The notes under the pieces: model-generated
Told to the model about the DNA's origin: nothing
Database searches by the model: none
Seen by the model: only the letters and a program-made list of their open reading frames with translations
In this document: positions 1-6,487 of the stretch, piece by piece
Numbering within the stretch: position 1 is the first letter of the stretch
Layout: each line of letters starts with the position of its first letter
Program-made: the position numbers and the translations under genes
Assembly: GCA_964557845.1 (NCBI GenBank)
Contig: CAZLBV010000349.1
Location: 1 to 16,666, forward strand
Direction of reading: 5' to 3'
Source: CAZLBV01 sp964557845
GTDB lineage: Bacteria; Acidobacteriota; Aminicenantia; Aminicenantales; Aminicenantaceae
DNA: 16,666 nucleotides

Positions 1-2
1 AA

Positions 3-938
3 CATAGATTAAAGAAAAATAAAGAAAGGCTTTTATTTAATGAAATGGTAGAAGAGTATTATATAGAAAAAGCGGAAAAGCGTTCTTTAGATCGAGACAA
101 AGCAAGTTTTAAAAATCTTCTGCCTGAATTCCAGAATAGATTAATAGATACAATTACAAGAAAAGATATTAAATCATATATAACCAAGCGAAAGCTGAAA
201 GTTTCAGGGGCAACAATAAACCGTGAAGTTGCCTGTCTAAGACATATGTTTAATGTTGCCATAGAAAAGGGCTATGTTGAAAATAATCCAGCGAAAAGAA
301 TTGAAAAGCAAAAAGAAGCACCCTTGAGACATAAATATATTTTTTCAGAAGATGAGATCATGCGGTTAATAGAAGCCGCCTCAATGCATTTAAGGCCGAT
401 TTTATTATTAGCCTTTGGCACAGGACTCCGCAAAGGTGACTTGTTAGGGCTTCGATGGAAAGACATTGATTTTGATCATGGAATAATTACGGTTTACATG
501 CAGAAAACAGAAAGTTATGTTGAAATTCCTATGATACCGATGATTAGACGTTTACTTGAAAATATGAAAATTGAATCAAATTCTGAATACGTGCTTACTT
601 ATAAAAATAAACAAATAGGGGATATTAAAAGAACTTTTCAAACTGCCTTAAAAGAATCCGGATTAAAAGAAAAAGGTTATCGCTTCCATGACACAAGAAG
701 AACATTCGCAAGCATGCTATATAATCAAGGAAATCATTTATTTAAAATTCAACAGCTATTAGGTCATAAAAGCGTATTGACTACAGAACGTTATTTAGGC
801 GTTAAGTTTAAAGAGACAAAGCAGGCTATGCAAACCTTGAATGAACCGCTTGCCAAAGCATTTATTGAAAATAACTTCACAATTACTGCACAGGCGCCGG
901 TTAAAGTGCCCGTAAAGCGTTTAGAATCAGTTAATTAA
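3..938 (+). CDS. Tyrosine recombinase / phage-type integrase (5' end outside window)
   Basis: Site-specific recombinase that would integrate and excise a mobile element through a covalent phosphotyrosine intermediate. Numbering from the ATG at 45, an N-terminal SAM-like DNA-binding domain covers about residues 1-90 and includes the typical ATINREVACLRHMFN helix. The catalytic domain follows, with all expected residues: Arg129 in TGLRKGDLLGLRW, Lys154, His215-x-x-Arg218 in FHDTRR, His241 in LLGHKS, and nucleophile Tyr250. The frame stays open from 45 back to base 3 and reads HRLKKNKERLLFNE, which looks like normal integrase N-terminal sequence. The true start is therefore probably left of the window and the ATG at 45 is internal. 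The gene is AT-rich compared with the peptidase genes downstream. It stops 17 bases before a tRNA-Arg fragment, which identifies the likely attachment site. The family call is secure; the element type (phage, ICE or island) cannot be told from this end. Confidence 0.93.
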   Translation, partial: HRLKKNKERLLFNEMVEEYYIEKAEKRSLDRDKASFKNLLPEFQNRLIDTITRKDIKSYITKRKLKVSGATINREVACLRHMFNVAIEKGYVENNPAKRIEKQKEAPLRHKYIFSEDEIMRLIEAASMHLRPILLLAFGTGLRKGDLLGLRWKDIDFDHGIITVYMQKTESYVEIPMIPMIRRLLENMKIESNSEYVLTYKNKQIGDIKRTFQTALKESGLKEKGYRFHDTRRTFASMLYNQGNHLFKIQQLLGHKSVLTTERYLGVKFKETKQAMQTLNEPLAKAFIENNFTITAQAPVKVPVKRLESVN

Positions 939-955
939 TAAAGTAGGTAGTTGTC

Positions 956-997
956 CTTCGAATCCAAAGGTCGGGGGTTCAAATCCCTCCGGGCGTG
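956..997 (+). other. attR-like site: 3' fragment of a tRNA-Arg(UCG) gene
   Basis: The stretch reads as the 3' half of a tRNA: anticodon loop CTTCGAA (anticodon TCG, Arg) at 956-962, the 3' anticodon stem, variable loop AGGTC, T stem GGGGG at 973-977, T loop TTCAAAT, stem CCCTC (one G-T pair), 3' acceptor strand CGGGCGT at 990-996 and discriminator G at 997. CTC follows, so CCA is not encoded. There is no D arm or 5' acceptor strand at the right distance upstream, where the integrase ends instead. A tRNA 3' end next to an integrase is the classical product of integration into a tRNA gene. The intact tRNA should sit at the other, unseen end of the element. Confidence 0.8.
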
Positions 998-1011
998 CTC
1001 TTCTTATCCGC

Positions 1012-1455
1012 TTATTTTTCCGGCAACACAAACTCGTAATCAATAAAGCATTGTATGTTGCTGGTGTAACGGGAGGTGTATTCTGGATTCTGAATGGTTA
1101 CACAGAGACGGTATTTTTTATCGGATTGGAATATTTTACCTTTCTTCGTTTTCATCTTGACAGTGTAATGATCTGTATTGATTTTATAGGCCGGGTGCCA
1201 ACCCTCTGCTATGCGCTCTTCATTTTCATCTATGATGGTGTGGTAGAGATACTCATATTCCGGTGCTCTCCGGATCTTAAATTCAATTTCATCAGAAGAG
1301 AAATTCTCCACACTTATTAATGAATCCGGATGTTTAAGGCCGTGGTAGAAGTGTAGATTTTCGTTTTTTTGATGATGAGTATTCATTTGGGTGGCACAGG
1401 CGGAAAGACCTATAAATAGAAGGATAGTTAAAATGAAAGTTAGGTATTTTCTCAT
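1012..1455 (-). CDS. Small predicted lipoprotein of unknown function
   Basis: A 147-residue protein starting MRKYLTFILT with a short positive n-region, a hydrophobic core (residues 5-16) and a lipobox LSAC with Cys20. It should be exported, lipidated and membrane-anchored. The mature part is hydrophilic, beta-rich in appearance, and I do not recognise a family. I chose the ATG at 1455 over the one at 1467. GGAGA lies five bases before the former, while the latter codon overlaps that ribosome-binding site and would add MEIT before the lysine-rich n-region. The gene is transcribed towards the tRNA fragment and its stop lies only about 15 bases from it. It is thus the first chromosomal gene outside the element, or a late addition at the junction. 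A TATAAT-like sequence lies upstream, but no convincing -35 accompanies it. Confidence 0.75.
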   Translation of the reverse strand: MRKYLTFILTILLFIGLSACATQMNTHHQKNENLHFYHGLKHPDSLISVENFSSDEIEFKIRRAPEYEYLYHTIIDENEERIAEGWHPAYKINTDHYTVKMKTKKGKIFQSDKKYRLCVTIQNPEYTSRYTSNIQCFIDYEFVLPEK

Positions 1456-1651
1456 GGTTATCTCCATCGCTCATTTTAAAAGCAAGTTTTATACCAAATA
1501 ATTATAGAGGGAGGGATAAAAAACTAGCTTATTTCTGTCCTGAATTGATGACGGATGAAGTGTTTTTGAACCATTTTTTATAAAGGAGTAAATGGGTCAA
1601 TCTTGTTTTATTTTCTCTATGGGTTTCTTGAGTTAGGGATTGAAATAGATT

Positions 1652-2857
1652 TTATTCAAAGATGCGATAAAGCTCAAACCAAGGTAAAGCAGTAATCCTA
1701 TCTGTTATTTTCCTGGGTTTGTCACCTAAAAAAATAAGATAGCCTTTGGACGTTTTTTCTTGATTTTCATTCATGAAAAGCTCAAGATGATTTATGTGTT
1801 TTAATTGAGGATTTTCTATGAATTTCACTTCTATGGGAATCCACTGATTTTTTTGCTCTACGATCCAATCTATTTCTGGCCCGTTGTGGTCTCGCCAGTA
1901 ATAGATGTTTCCGGGGAGATTCCGGCTTCTCAAGTATCTGATCAATGAAAGCCCGATACATTCTTCAAATCTTTGGCCCCATTCTTCACGCGTGATTCCC
2001 TCACGTGTTAGGAGTTGGGCGGCAGCATTTCTAATCCCCAGATCAAAAAAAAGATATTTACATGCTTTTGACAGTTTTCTCCTGCTGCCTGAGGGAATAA
2101 GAGGATGGATTCTTTCAACGATCATACAGTCATATAATATTTCATAAAATGTTGATATAGTATGGTGAGATACGCCAACATCCTGAGATAATGCCCGGAA
2201 ACTGAGAATCCTGCCTGAATTCTCTGCAGCTAATCTTAGAAAGTTTCCAAAGATTCCGATGTTTCTAACGAGTGTCTCCATTCTTATTTCTTCTTCCAGA
2301 AATGTTTCTGAGTAAGAGCGCAGTAAATTCTCTACAAGATGAAAATTTCGGTTTTCTGTAAGAAGGGCGATCTCAGGCATGTCTCCATATATGAGAATGT
2401 TTTTCAGTGAATTAATCGATTTGAAATCTCTTGAGAAAGATTTTCTCTCCTCAATGTCAAAAGGATCAAGTCGATATGTTATGGCTCGTCCTGCTAATAA
2501 GTTGACATTTTTTCTTCGCAGTTTTCTGGCAGAAGATCCCGTTATTAAAAAAACCAGCTTGTATCGATCGATCATATACTGAACTTCATCCAGAATTTCT
2601 GGAACCTTTTGCACTTCGTCTATAATCACAATCTCAGGGGAAAATGCTTCAATTTCCTGCCGGATGGTTTCTGGTTTTTGTTCTGCCCTCTGTCTGAGTC
2701 GGATATCAAGAAAAGAGTAATTTAAAACATTTTTATACTGTTTAGATATGTGGGTGAGCAGAGTTGTTTTTCCTGTCTGCCTGGGACCAAATAAAAAAAA
2801 TGATTTTCTTTGATTTATGGTTTTATTTAGCTCATTTTCAAGATTTCTTAATATCAT
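1652..2857 (-). CDS. AAA_14 ATPase with C-terminal DUF4143 domain
   Basis: Member of the widespread AAA_14-DUF4143 family of P-loop ATPases, about 400 residues and full length here (401). The physiological role of the family is not settled; these genes are often found in variable genome regions. Visible motifs: Walker A GPRQTGKT (residues 24-31), Walker B IVIIDE ending near residue 81, and sensor-1-like FLITGSS near 103-109. A winged-helix-like middle contains SFRALSQDVGVSHHTISTFY. The C-terminal part carries GPEIDWIVEQ...IPIEVK (Glu328, Asp330, Glu343, Lys345), the pattern of a PD-(D/E)xK nuclease-like fold. The open frame extends 12 codons further to a TTG at 2893, but that codon is part of a TTGACA -35 box, so I prefer the ATG at 2857. 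The gene is AT-rich and lies between the integration site and a gene remnant, which suggests it was acquired. Confidence 0.9.
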   Translation of the reverse strand: MILRNLENELNKTINQRKSFFLFGPRQTGKTTLLTHISKQYKNVLNYSFLDIRLRQRAEQKPETIRQEIEAFSPEIVIIDEVQKVPEILDEVQYMIDRYKLVFLITGSSARKLRRKNVNLLAGRAITYRLDPFDIEERKSFSRDFKSINSLKNILIYGDMPEIALLTENRNFHLVENLLRSYSETFLEEEIRMETLVRNIGIFGNFLRLAAENSGRILSFRALSQDVGVSHHTISTFYEILYDCMIVERIHPLIPSGSRRKLSKACKYLFFDLGIRNAAAQLLTREGITREEWGQRFEECIGLSLIRYLRSRNLPGNIYYWRDHNGPEIDWIVEQKNQWIPIEVKFIENPQLKHINHLELFMNENQEKTSKGYLIFLGDKPRKITDRITALPWFELYRIFE

Positions 2858-2864
2858 TATTCCC

Positions 2865-2893
2865 AATTTAGGCGAAAATGGGAAGTTTGTCAA
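2865..2893 (-). promoter_or_regulatory. Putative sigma70-like promoter of the AAA_14 ATPase
   Basis: On the minus strand a perfect TTGACA (2893-2888) is followed after 17 bases by TAAATT (2870-2865, four of six matches to TATAAT). Transcription would begin at or just before the ATG at 2857, implying a leaderless or nearly leaderless mRNA. GGGA just before the ATG is too close to be a good ribosome-binding site, which agrees with that reading. Confidence 0.45.
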
Positions 2894-3034
2894 CCAGTTT
2901 ATGGAGCAATTACTGTCATAGAAAAGGCACTCGAAATCCCTCCGATCGATGTTGGATCCACACTACAACGCACGCGGGAGATCCGGGAGTTGACAGCCCA
3001 ATACCGCCTTCGAGATGAAGATCTTAAACAATAG
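2894..3034 (+). pseudogene. C-terminal remnant of an unidentified gene
   Basis: The plus-strand frame ending at TAG 3032-3034 reads as convincing protein for 46 residues, starting PVYGAITVIEKALEIPPIDV and ending YRLRDEDLKQ. It has an amphipathic helix pattern and GC-rich codon choice like the core genes of the window, although it lies in AT-rich surroundings. Upstream of about 2894 the same frame turns into the antisense of the ATPase promoter and start, and there is no start codon with a ribosome-binding site. This looks like the tail of a gene whose front was replaced by the AAA_14 gene. The pattern (helix, then I-D, then a second helix) resembles the C-terminus of PAC2 / proteasome-assembly-chaperone-like proteins, but this is only a loose resemblance. 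Confidence 0.4.
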
Positions 3035-3111
3035 AAAAATGAAGGCAGAAAATGATAGTTGTGGATTCGAATATCATCATTTACATTTGCCACTATAATG
3101 AAAAATGGCCG

Positions 3112-3143
3112 TGACTATTTTTCATTAGACTGAAAAATAGTCA
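3112..3143. repeat. Perfect 13-bp inverted repeat (hairpin), with a competing partner
   Basis: TGACTATTTTTCA (3112-3124) and TGAAAAATAGTCA (3131-3143) are perfect reverse complements around a 6-base loop. A third segment, ATGAAAAAT (3098-3106), can pair with ATTTTTCAT (3117-3125), so two alternative hairpins compete for the middle segment. No run of T follows on the plus strand, so this is not a standard intrinsic terminator. It lies after the gene remnant and about 65 bases before the promoter of the M1 peptidase. Confidence 0.6.
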
Positions 3144-3206
3144 GATTTCTGTCGAGGCGATAATAATTATTAGCTAATTAAAATAGGGATTCTGTTAATT
3201 TAGGGT

Positions 3207-3235
3207 TTGTGTCTGCGGGTGAATCGTTCTATAAT
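3207..3235 (+). promoter_or_regulatory. Putative promoter of the M1 peptidase gene
   Basis: A perfect TATAAT -10 box (3230-3235) lies 17 bases after TTGTGT (3207-3212, which matches TTG of the -35 consensus). The leader to the ATG at 3284 would be about 42 bases. Because this promoter overlaps the GTG at 3209, it argues against that upstream codon as the start. Confidence 0.5.
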
Positions 3236-3283
3236 TCCTTGTTTAAGCATTGGAAAAATAATTATTTTTATATGGAGGATCTC

Positions 3284-5614
3284 ATGTCAGATAAAAAGAT
3301 TCATCAAAAATTATTTATTTTACTTTCAGTTATTTTTCTTATCTTCCCGATTACATTAAAAACCTGGGGACAGGAGCATCCCAACCAGTTCCGGCAACTG
3401 GACTCGATCCTGCCTTCTCCAAATGAATACCGCACGGCCTCAGGTGCCCCCGGACATGCTTACTGGCAGCAGCAGGTTGATTATGATATGGAGATCACTC
3501 TGGATGATGGACATCAGCGGATCTCTGGAATAGAGACTATTGTTTATCACAACAATTCCCCTGATCCACTTTCTTATCTCTGGCTGCAGTTGGATCAGAA
3601 CCGGCGTGCCCAAGATTCCATCTCCATGCTGACTGCTGCCGGACGATTGTCTGAGACCATGAGCTTTCGTGCTTTGGCCCAGCTCCACGATGATTTCGAC
3701 GGCGGATTTAAGATCGAAAAAGTGGAGGATACAAGCGGAAACGATCTCTCCTATACCATAGTCCACACCATGATGCGGGTGGATATGCCCGAGGCACTCG
3801 AGCCCGAAGGTTCCTTTTCCTTCAAGATCAAGTGGTGGTACAACATCAATGACCGCACCAAACAAGGCGGACGCTCCGGATGTGAGTTTTATGACAAGGA
3901 TGGCAATTATGTCTATGCCATCGCCCAGTTTTTCCCCCGGCTGGCTGTATACAATGAGGCCATTGGCTGGCAGCATAAGCAGTTTCTGGGAAGCGGGGAA
4001 TTTGCCTTGCCCTTCGGTAACTATAAAGTTGCCATTACGGTTCCGGCTGATCACATTGTAGGGGCCACCGGTGAACTTAAAAATGCCAACATGGTGTTGA
4101 CACAACTGCAGCAGCAAAGGCTTGATAAAGCACGCCAAGGTACACAAGCTCCGGTTCTGATCGTTACACAGGAGGAGGCAGAGGCTAATGAAAAATCATC
4201 TTCAAAGGAGTTTAAAACCTGGATATTCGAGGCGGAAAATGTAAGAGATTTTGCTTTTGCTAGCTCCCGGAAATTCATCTGGGACGCATATGCATCAAAA
4301 TTTGGGGAGCGGGTGGTCCTGAATATGTCCTTTTATCCCAAAGAAGGTAATCCTCTCTGGGGAAAATACTCCACCCGGGCTGTGGCGCACGCTGTCGAGG
4401 TTTACTCCCGTTTTACTTTCGACTATCCCTATCCGGTGGCTATTTCAGTGCTGTCCAGCAGAGGCGGCGGGATGGAGTATCCCATGGTCTCTTTCAACGG
4501 TGGCAAGCCCGAACCTGACGGGACCTATTCCAAAAGACTGAAATACAGCCTTATAGGCGTTATTATCCATGAAGTGGGGCACAATTTTTTCCCAATGATC
4601 GTTAATTCTGATGAGCGGCAGTGGGGCTGGATGGACGAAGGGATGAATACTTTTATGGAATACCTGGCTGAGCAGGAATGGAGCCGAAATTTCCCCGATA
4701 GAAACGGACCGGCTTTTACGGTCATAGATTTCATGAAGGAACATGATGCTCAAACCTGTCCGATTATGACCGGTTCGGATATCGACAATAACTATGGAGC
4801 CAATGCTTATAACAAAACTTCTGCCGGACTGAATATCCTGCGGGAGACCATTCTCGGCCGGGAGCTTTTTGATTATGCCTTTAAGGAATATTCCCGGCGC
4901 TGGATGTTCAAGCATCCTACTCCGGCTGATTTTTTCCGGACCATGGAGGATGCTACTGGAATGGATCTGGACTGGTTCTGGCGGGGCTGGTTTTACGGTA
5001 CAGATCATGTGGATATCGCACTAAAAGATGTCAAATGGTTTAAAGCCAGCACCGGTGATCCCAAGCTGGATAAGGCATTTCTCTTGGAAAAGGAAAATCG
5101 AATCCGGCAGCGTTATATTAGCAATATTCGTAACGCCAAGGAAATTGCCGAGACTGCGGTTGAAAAGGATGAATCCCTCAAGGATTTTTACGACAAATAC
5201 GATCCCAAAGAAGTTTATCCCCTGGATGAAAAGGAATATAAGGAGTATCTGGCCTCGCTTACAGAGGAAGAGAAGGCATTGCTTCAGATTGGCTGCAATT
5301 ATTATGAGCTCGATTTTGCCAATCTTGGCGGGATGGTTATGCCGCTTATCTTAAAATTTGTCTATGCGGACGGGACTGAGGAGATCAAGCGCATCCAGGC
5401 TGAGATCTGGAGGCGTAACAATGACCGTGTATCCAAAGTTTTTGTGACAGAAAAAGAGATAAAATCCATCCTTCTGGATCCTTTCCTCGAGACGGCTGAT
5501 GTGGACGAGCGCAATAACCATTGGACTATTCAGGGAGGACCCGAATACTTCAAGGTGGAAAAAGACAAAGACCAAAATCCCTTAAACACCATGCAGCGAG
5601 CCAGGAAGAAGTAA
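3284..5614 (+). CDS. Secreted M1-family zinc metallopeptidase
   Basis: A 776-residue gluzincin peptidase of the aminopeptidase N / leukotriene A4 hydrolase family (M1). It is expected to remove N-terminal residues from peptides outside the cytoplasm. A signal peptide is clear: MSDKKIHQK, a hydrophobic core LFILLSVIFLIFPITL, and likely cleavage after TWG (about residue 29). An N-terminal beta domain is followed by the substrate-binding motif GGGMEYP (394-400, equivalent to GxMEN). Zinc ligands are H429-E-V-G-H433 and, after exactly 18 residues, Glu452 in DEGMNTF. Tyr509 in AYNKTSAGL fits the transition-state tyrosine. DWFWRGWFY follows, as usual in these large bacterial members. The ATG at 3284 is preceded by GGAGG at five-base spacing; a GTG at 3209 extends the frame by 25 residues but lies over the promoter. 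The gene is monocistronic and is followed by a MITE-like insertion 28 bases after its stop. Confidence 0.95.
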   Translation: MSDKKIHQKLFILLSVIFLIFPITLKTWGQEHPNQFRQLDSILPSPNEYRTASGAPGHAYWQQQVDYDMEITLDDGHQRISGIETIVYHNNSPDPLSYLWLQLDQNRRAQDSISMLTAAGRLSETMSFRALAQLHDDFDGGFKIEKVEDTSGNDLSYTIVHTMMRVDMPEALEPEGSFSFKIKWWYNINDRTKQGGRSGCEFYDKDGNYVYAIAQFFPRLAVYNEAIGWQHKQFLGSGEFALPFGNYKVAITVPADHIVGATGELKNANMVLTQLQQQRLDKARQGTQAPVLIVTQEEAEANEKSSSKEFKTWIFEAENVRDFAFASSRKFIWDAYASKFGERVVLNMSFYPKEGNPLWGKYSTRAVAHAVEVYSRFTFDYPYPVAISVLSSRGGGMEYPMVSFNGGKPEPDGTYSKRLKYSLIGVIIHEVGHNFFPMIVNSDERQWGWMDEGMNTFMEYLAEQEWSRNFPDRNGPAFTVIDFMKEHDAQTCPIMTGSDIDNNYGANAYNKTSAGLNILRETILGRELFDYAFKEYSRRWMFKHPTPADFFRTMEDATGMDLDWFWRGWFYGTDHVDIALKDVKWFKASTGDPKLDKAFLLEKENRIRQRYISNIRNAKEIAETAVEKDESLKDFYDKYDPKEVYPLDEKEYKEYLASLTEEEKALLQIGCNYYELDFANLGGMVMPLILKFVYADGTEEIKRIQAEIWRRNNDRVSKVFVTEKEIKSILLDPFLETADVDERNNHWTIQGGPEYFKVEKDKDQNPLNTMQRARKK

Positions 5615-5656
5615 ATTGAAATAAAGATCCGAGAGTACCTAACCTGGATTATTCAC

Positions 5657-5753
5657 GGACCGAGGTTGGTGCAAACACAAGCTGCCTCGAGTGAAGATGT
5701 ATGAGTAATACTTCGAACTCGGGGCAGTGAAGTGTTTGTGCTGAGATCGGTTC
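5657..5753. repeat. Long imperfect hairpin inside the MITE-like element
   Basis: Nested arms pair as follows: GGACCGA (5657-5663) with TCGGTTC (5747-5753); CAAACAC (5672-5678) with GTGTTTG (5732-5738); CTGCCTCGAGT (5682-5692) with ACTCGGGGCAG (5717-5727), 11 contiguous pairs with one G-T; and GAAG (5693-5696) with CTTC (5711-5714). The whole forms a roughly 97-base stem with small internal loops, much more GC-rich than the rest of the spacer. It could be a folded RNA or a DNA cruciform. Confidence 0.65.
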
Positions 5754-5766
5754 GCCTCAAATAGGT

Positions 5767-5882
5767 AAAAAATGCCGATATAAAATGAATATTGTAACAC
5801 ACAACCTGAAGAAAAAAGTGTTTCCTGTTAAATATTCAACTCCATGATAATAAATTGTTTATCATTACCATCGGCATTTTTT
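5767..5882. repeat. 13-bp inverted repeat with 90-base loop, right half of the MITE-like element
   Basis: AAAAAATGCCGAT (5767-5779) and ATCGGCATTTTTT (5870-5882) are perfect reverse complements separated by 90 bases. Pairing weakly continues outwards: GCCTCAAATAGGT before the left arm partly mirrors ATGAATAATTCAGGC after the right arm. The second copy at 6488-6601 has the same architecture with an 89-base interior. Confidence 0.65.
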
Positions 5883-5891
5883 ATGAATAAT

Positions 5892-6155
5892 TCAGGCTAA
5901 TTCACCGGGTTTTTTATAAAAATCTTTTCTATGGCGAATGGTTTCCAACCAGATATTCTCTTGTTCATCGCAGAAATAGATGATCCGATAATCACCGATC
6001 CGCAAAGACCATTCTCCATCCAAAGCCCCTTTTAACTTTTTACCGCAATGAGGATTGTTAGATAGTTTTTCTAATGATTTTTTGACCTGTGGGCGAATTT
6101 TATTGGGAATCCTCTCGAAATTTTTCTGAAATGTTCTAGTAAGGTAGAGAGCCAT
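5892..6155 (-). CDS. RelE/ParE-superfamily toxin of a type II toxin-antitoxin pair
   Basis: An 87-residue protein, the usual size for RelE-type mRNA interferases, which cut ribosome-bound mRNA and stop translation. The fold signature is visible: a helical N-terminus (TRTFQKNFERIPNKIRPQVKKSLEKL), the NPHCGKKLKG turn, then strands WSLRIGDYRIIYFCDEQENIWLETI and the C-terminal HRKDFY motif. Basic and aromatic residues Arg52 and Arg57 (in LRIGDYR) and Arg74, His75, Arg76, Tyr80 are in the places where RelE proteins hold catalytic or RNA-binding residues. The ATG at 6155 lies three bases after the antitoxin stop, so the two are translated together. The last residues and the TGA stop lie in the MITE target duplication and terminal repeat, so the C-terminus was set by that insertion. 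Confidence 0.9.
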   Translation of the reverse strand: MALYLTRTFQKNFERIPNKIRPQVKKSLEKLSNNPHCGKKLKGALDGEWSLRIGDYRIIYFCDEQENIWLETIRHRKDFYKKPGELA

Positions 6156-6158
6156 ACT

Positions 6159-6422
6159 TTATTCCTTTTCCGGCTCTTTAGAAAAATAATCCTCATATTT
6201 GATATAGTTCCCTTTTTTTATGTCCTCTTTGGCTGATTTTATATCTTCTAAAATATCTTTATCCGCCATTATCTCAAGTGTTTCGATTTCTTCCGGGCTG
6301 ACCAGGACAGCTTTGGCTTGGGATCGCTGCATAACGATGTAACGGGATCCCTTTTCATGGACCTCCTGAATTTTGCTTGCCAAAGATTTCCGAAGAGAAG
6401 ATATTCCTATTGTTTTATCCAT
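6159..6422 (-). CDS. Phd/YefM-family antitoxin
   Basis: An 87-residue antitoxin that should bind DNA with its N-terminal half and neutralise the RelE-type toxin with its flexible C-terminal tail. The N-terminal Phd/YefM pattern is clear: ISSLRKSLASKIQEVHEKG, then YIVMQRSQAKAVLVSPEEIETLE. The tail is charged (DILEDIKSAKEDIKKGNYIKYEDYFSKEPEKE), as expected for a toxin-binding segment. The ATG at 6422 has GGAG at six-base spacing; an ATG at 6434 would overlap that ribosome-binding site, so I prefer 6422. It is the first gene of a two-gene operon with its own promoter and operator directly upstream. Coding sequence is AT-rich relative to the peptidase genes on either side, consistent with horizontal acquisition. 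Confidence 0.9.
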   Translation of the reverse strand: MDKTIGISSLRKSLASKIQEVHEKGSRYIVMQRSQAKAVLVSPEEIETLEIMADKDILEDIKSAKEDIKKGNYIKYEDYFSKEPEKE

Positions 6423-6434
6423 TATTTTCTCCAT

Positions 6435-6454
6435 TTGTACAATGTATTGTACAA
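6435..6454 (-). promoter_or_regulatory. Autoregulatory operator of the toxin-antitoxin operon
   Basis: Perfect 9-base inverted repeats TTGTACAAT and ATTGTACAA are separated by two bases. Each arm holds the palindromic hexamer TGTACA, with centres 12 bp apart. From memory, the E. coli yefM-yoeB operator uses the same TGTACA hexamer with the same 12-bp spacing, bound by YefM dimers. The site overlaps the last base of the -10 box and the expected transcription start, so binding would block initiation. Confidence 0.75.
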
Positions 6455-6482
6455 TTATAAAGTTTTATTTTGATAAAATCAA
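6454..6482 (-). promoter_or_regulatory. Sigma70-like promoter of the toxin-antitoxin operon
   Basis: TTGATT (6482-6477), a 17-base spacer and a perfect TATAAT (6459-6454) on the minus strand. The leader to the antitoxin ATG at 6422 is about 25 bases and contains the operator. Confidence 0.7.
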
Positions 6483-6487
6483 GTAAT

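Larger units (their letters stand above)
5643..5896. mobile_element. 254-bp MITE-like element with 13-bp TIRs and CTAA target duplication
   Basis: The left end CCTGGATTATTCA (5643-5655) and right end TGAATAATTCAGG (5884-5896) are inverted repeats matching at 12 of 13 positions. Both are flanked directly by CTAA (5639-5642 and 5897-5900), a 4-bp target-site duplication. No open reading frame of useful length lies inside, so the element is non-autonomous and would need a transposase from elsewhere. A 4-5 bp duplication and CC-starting ends would suit an IS1380-type transposase, but that assignment is a guess from memory. The interior consists almost wholly of two long hairpins, annotated separately. 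The element fills the gap between the M1 peptidase and the converging relE-like gene, and its right end supplies the stop codon of that toxin gene. Confidence 0.65.

Noticed and set aside
906..1000. A complete tRNA gene using GTGCCCG at about 906-912 as 5' acceptor strand
   Set aside because: The seven bases could pair with CGGGCGT (two G-T pairs), but the distance to the anticodon loop is about 50 bases instead of 31 and there is no D arm. The bases are codons of the integrase tail. Only the 3' half is tRNA-like.
2899..3093. 64-codon minus-strand open frame upstream of the ATPase
   Set aside because: Antisense to the better plus-strand remnant, Ser/Arg-rich, and without a ribosome-binding site.
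3440..5008. Minus-strand open frames opposite the M1 peptidase
   Set aside because: Shadows of a strongly supported gene with intact HEVGH motif; no ribosome-binding sites or recognisable protein sequence.
6365..6372. CCTGAATT as a left end for the second MITE copy, giving a 251-bp element
   Set aside because: The length is close to the first copy (254), but similarity stops after 8 bases and it lies within the conserved IQEVHEKG codons of the antitoxin.
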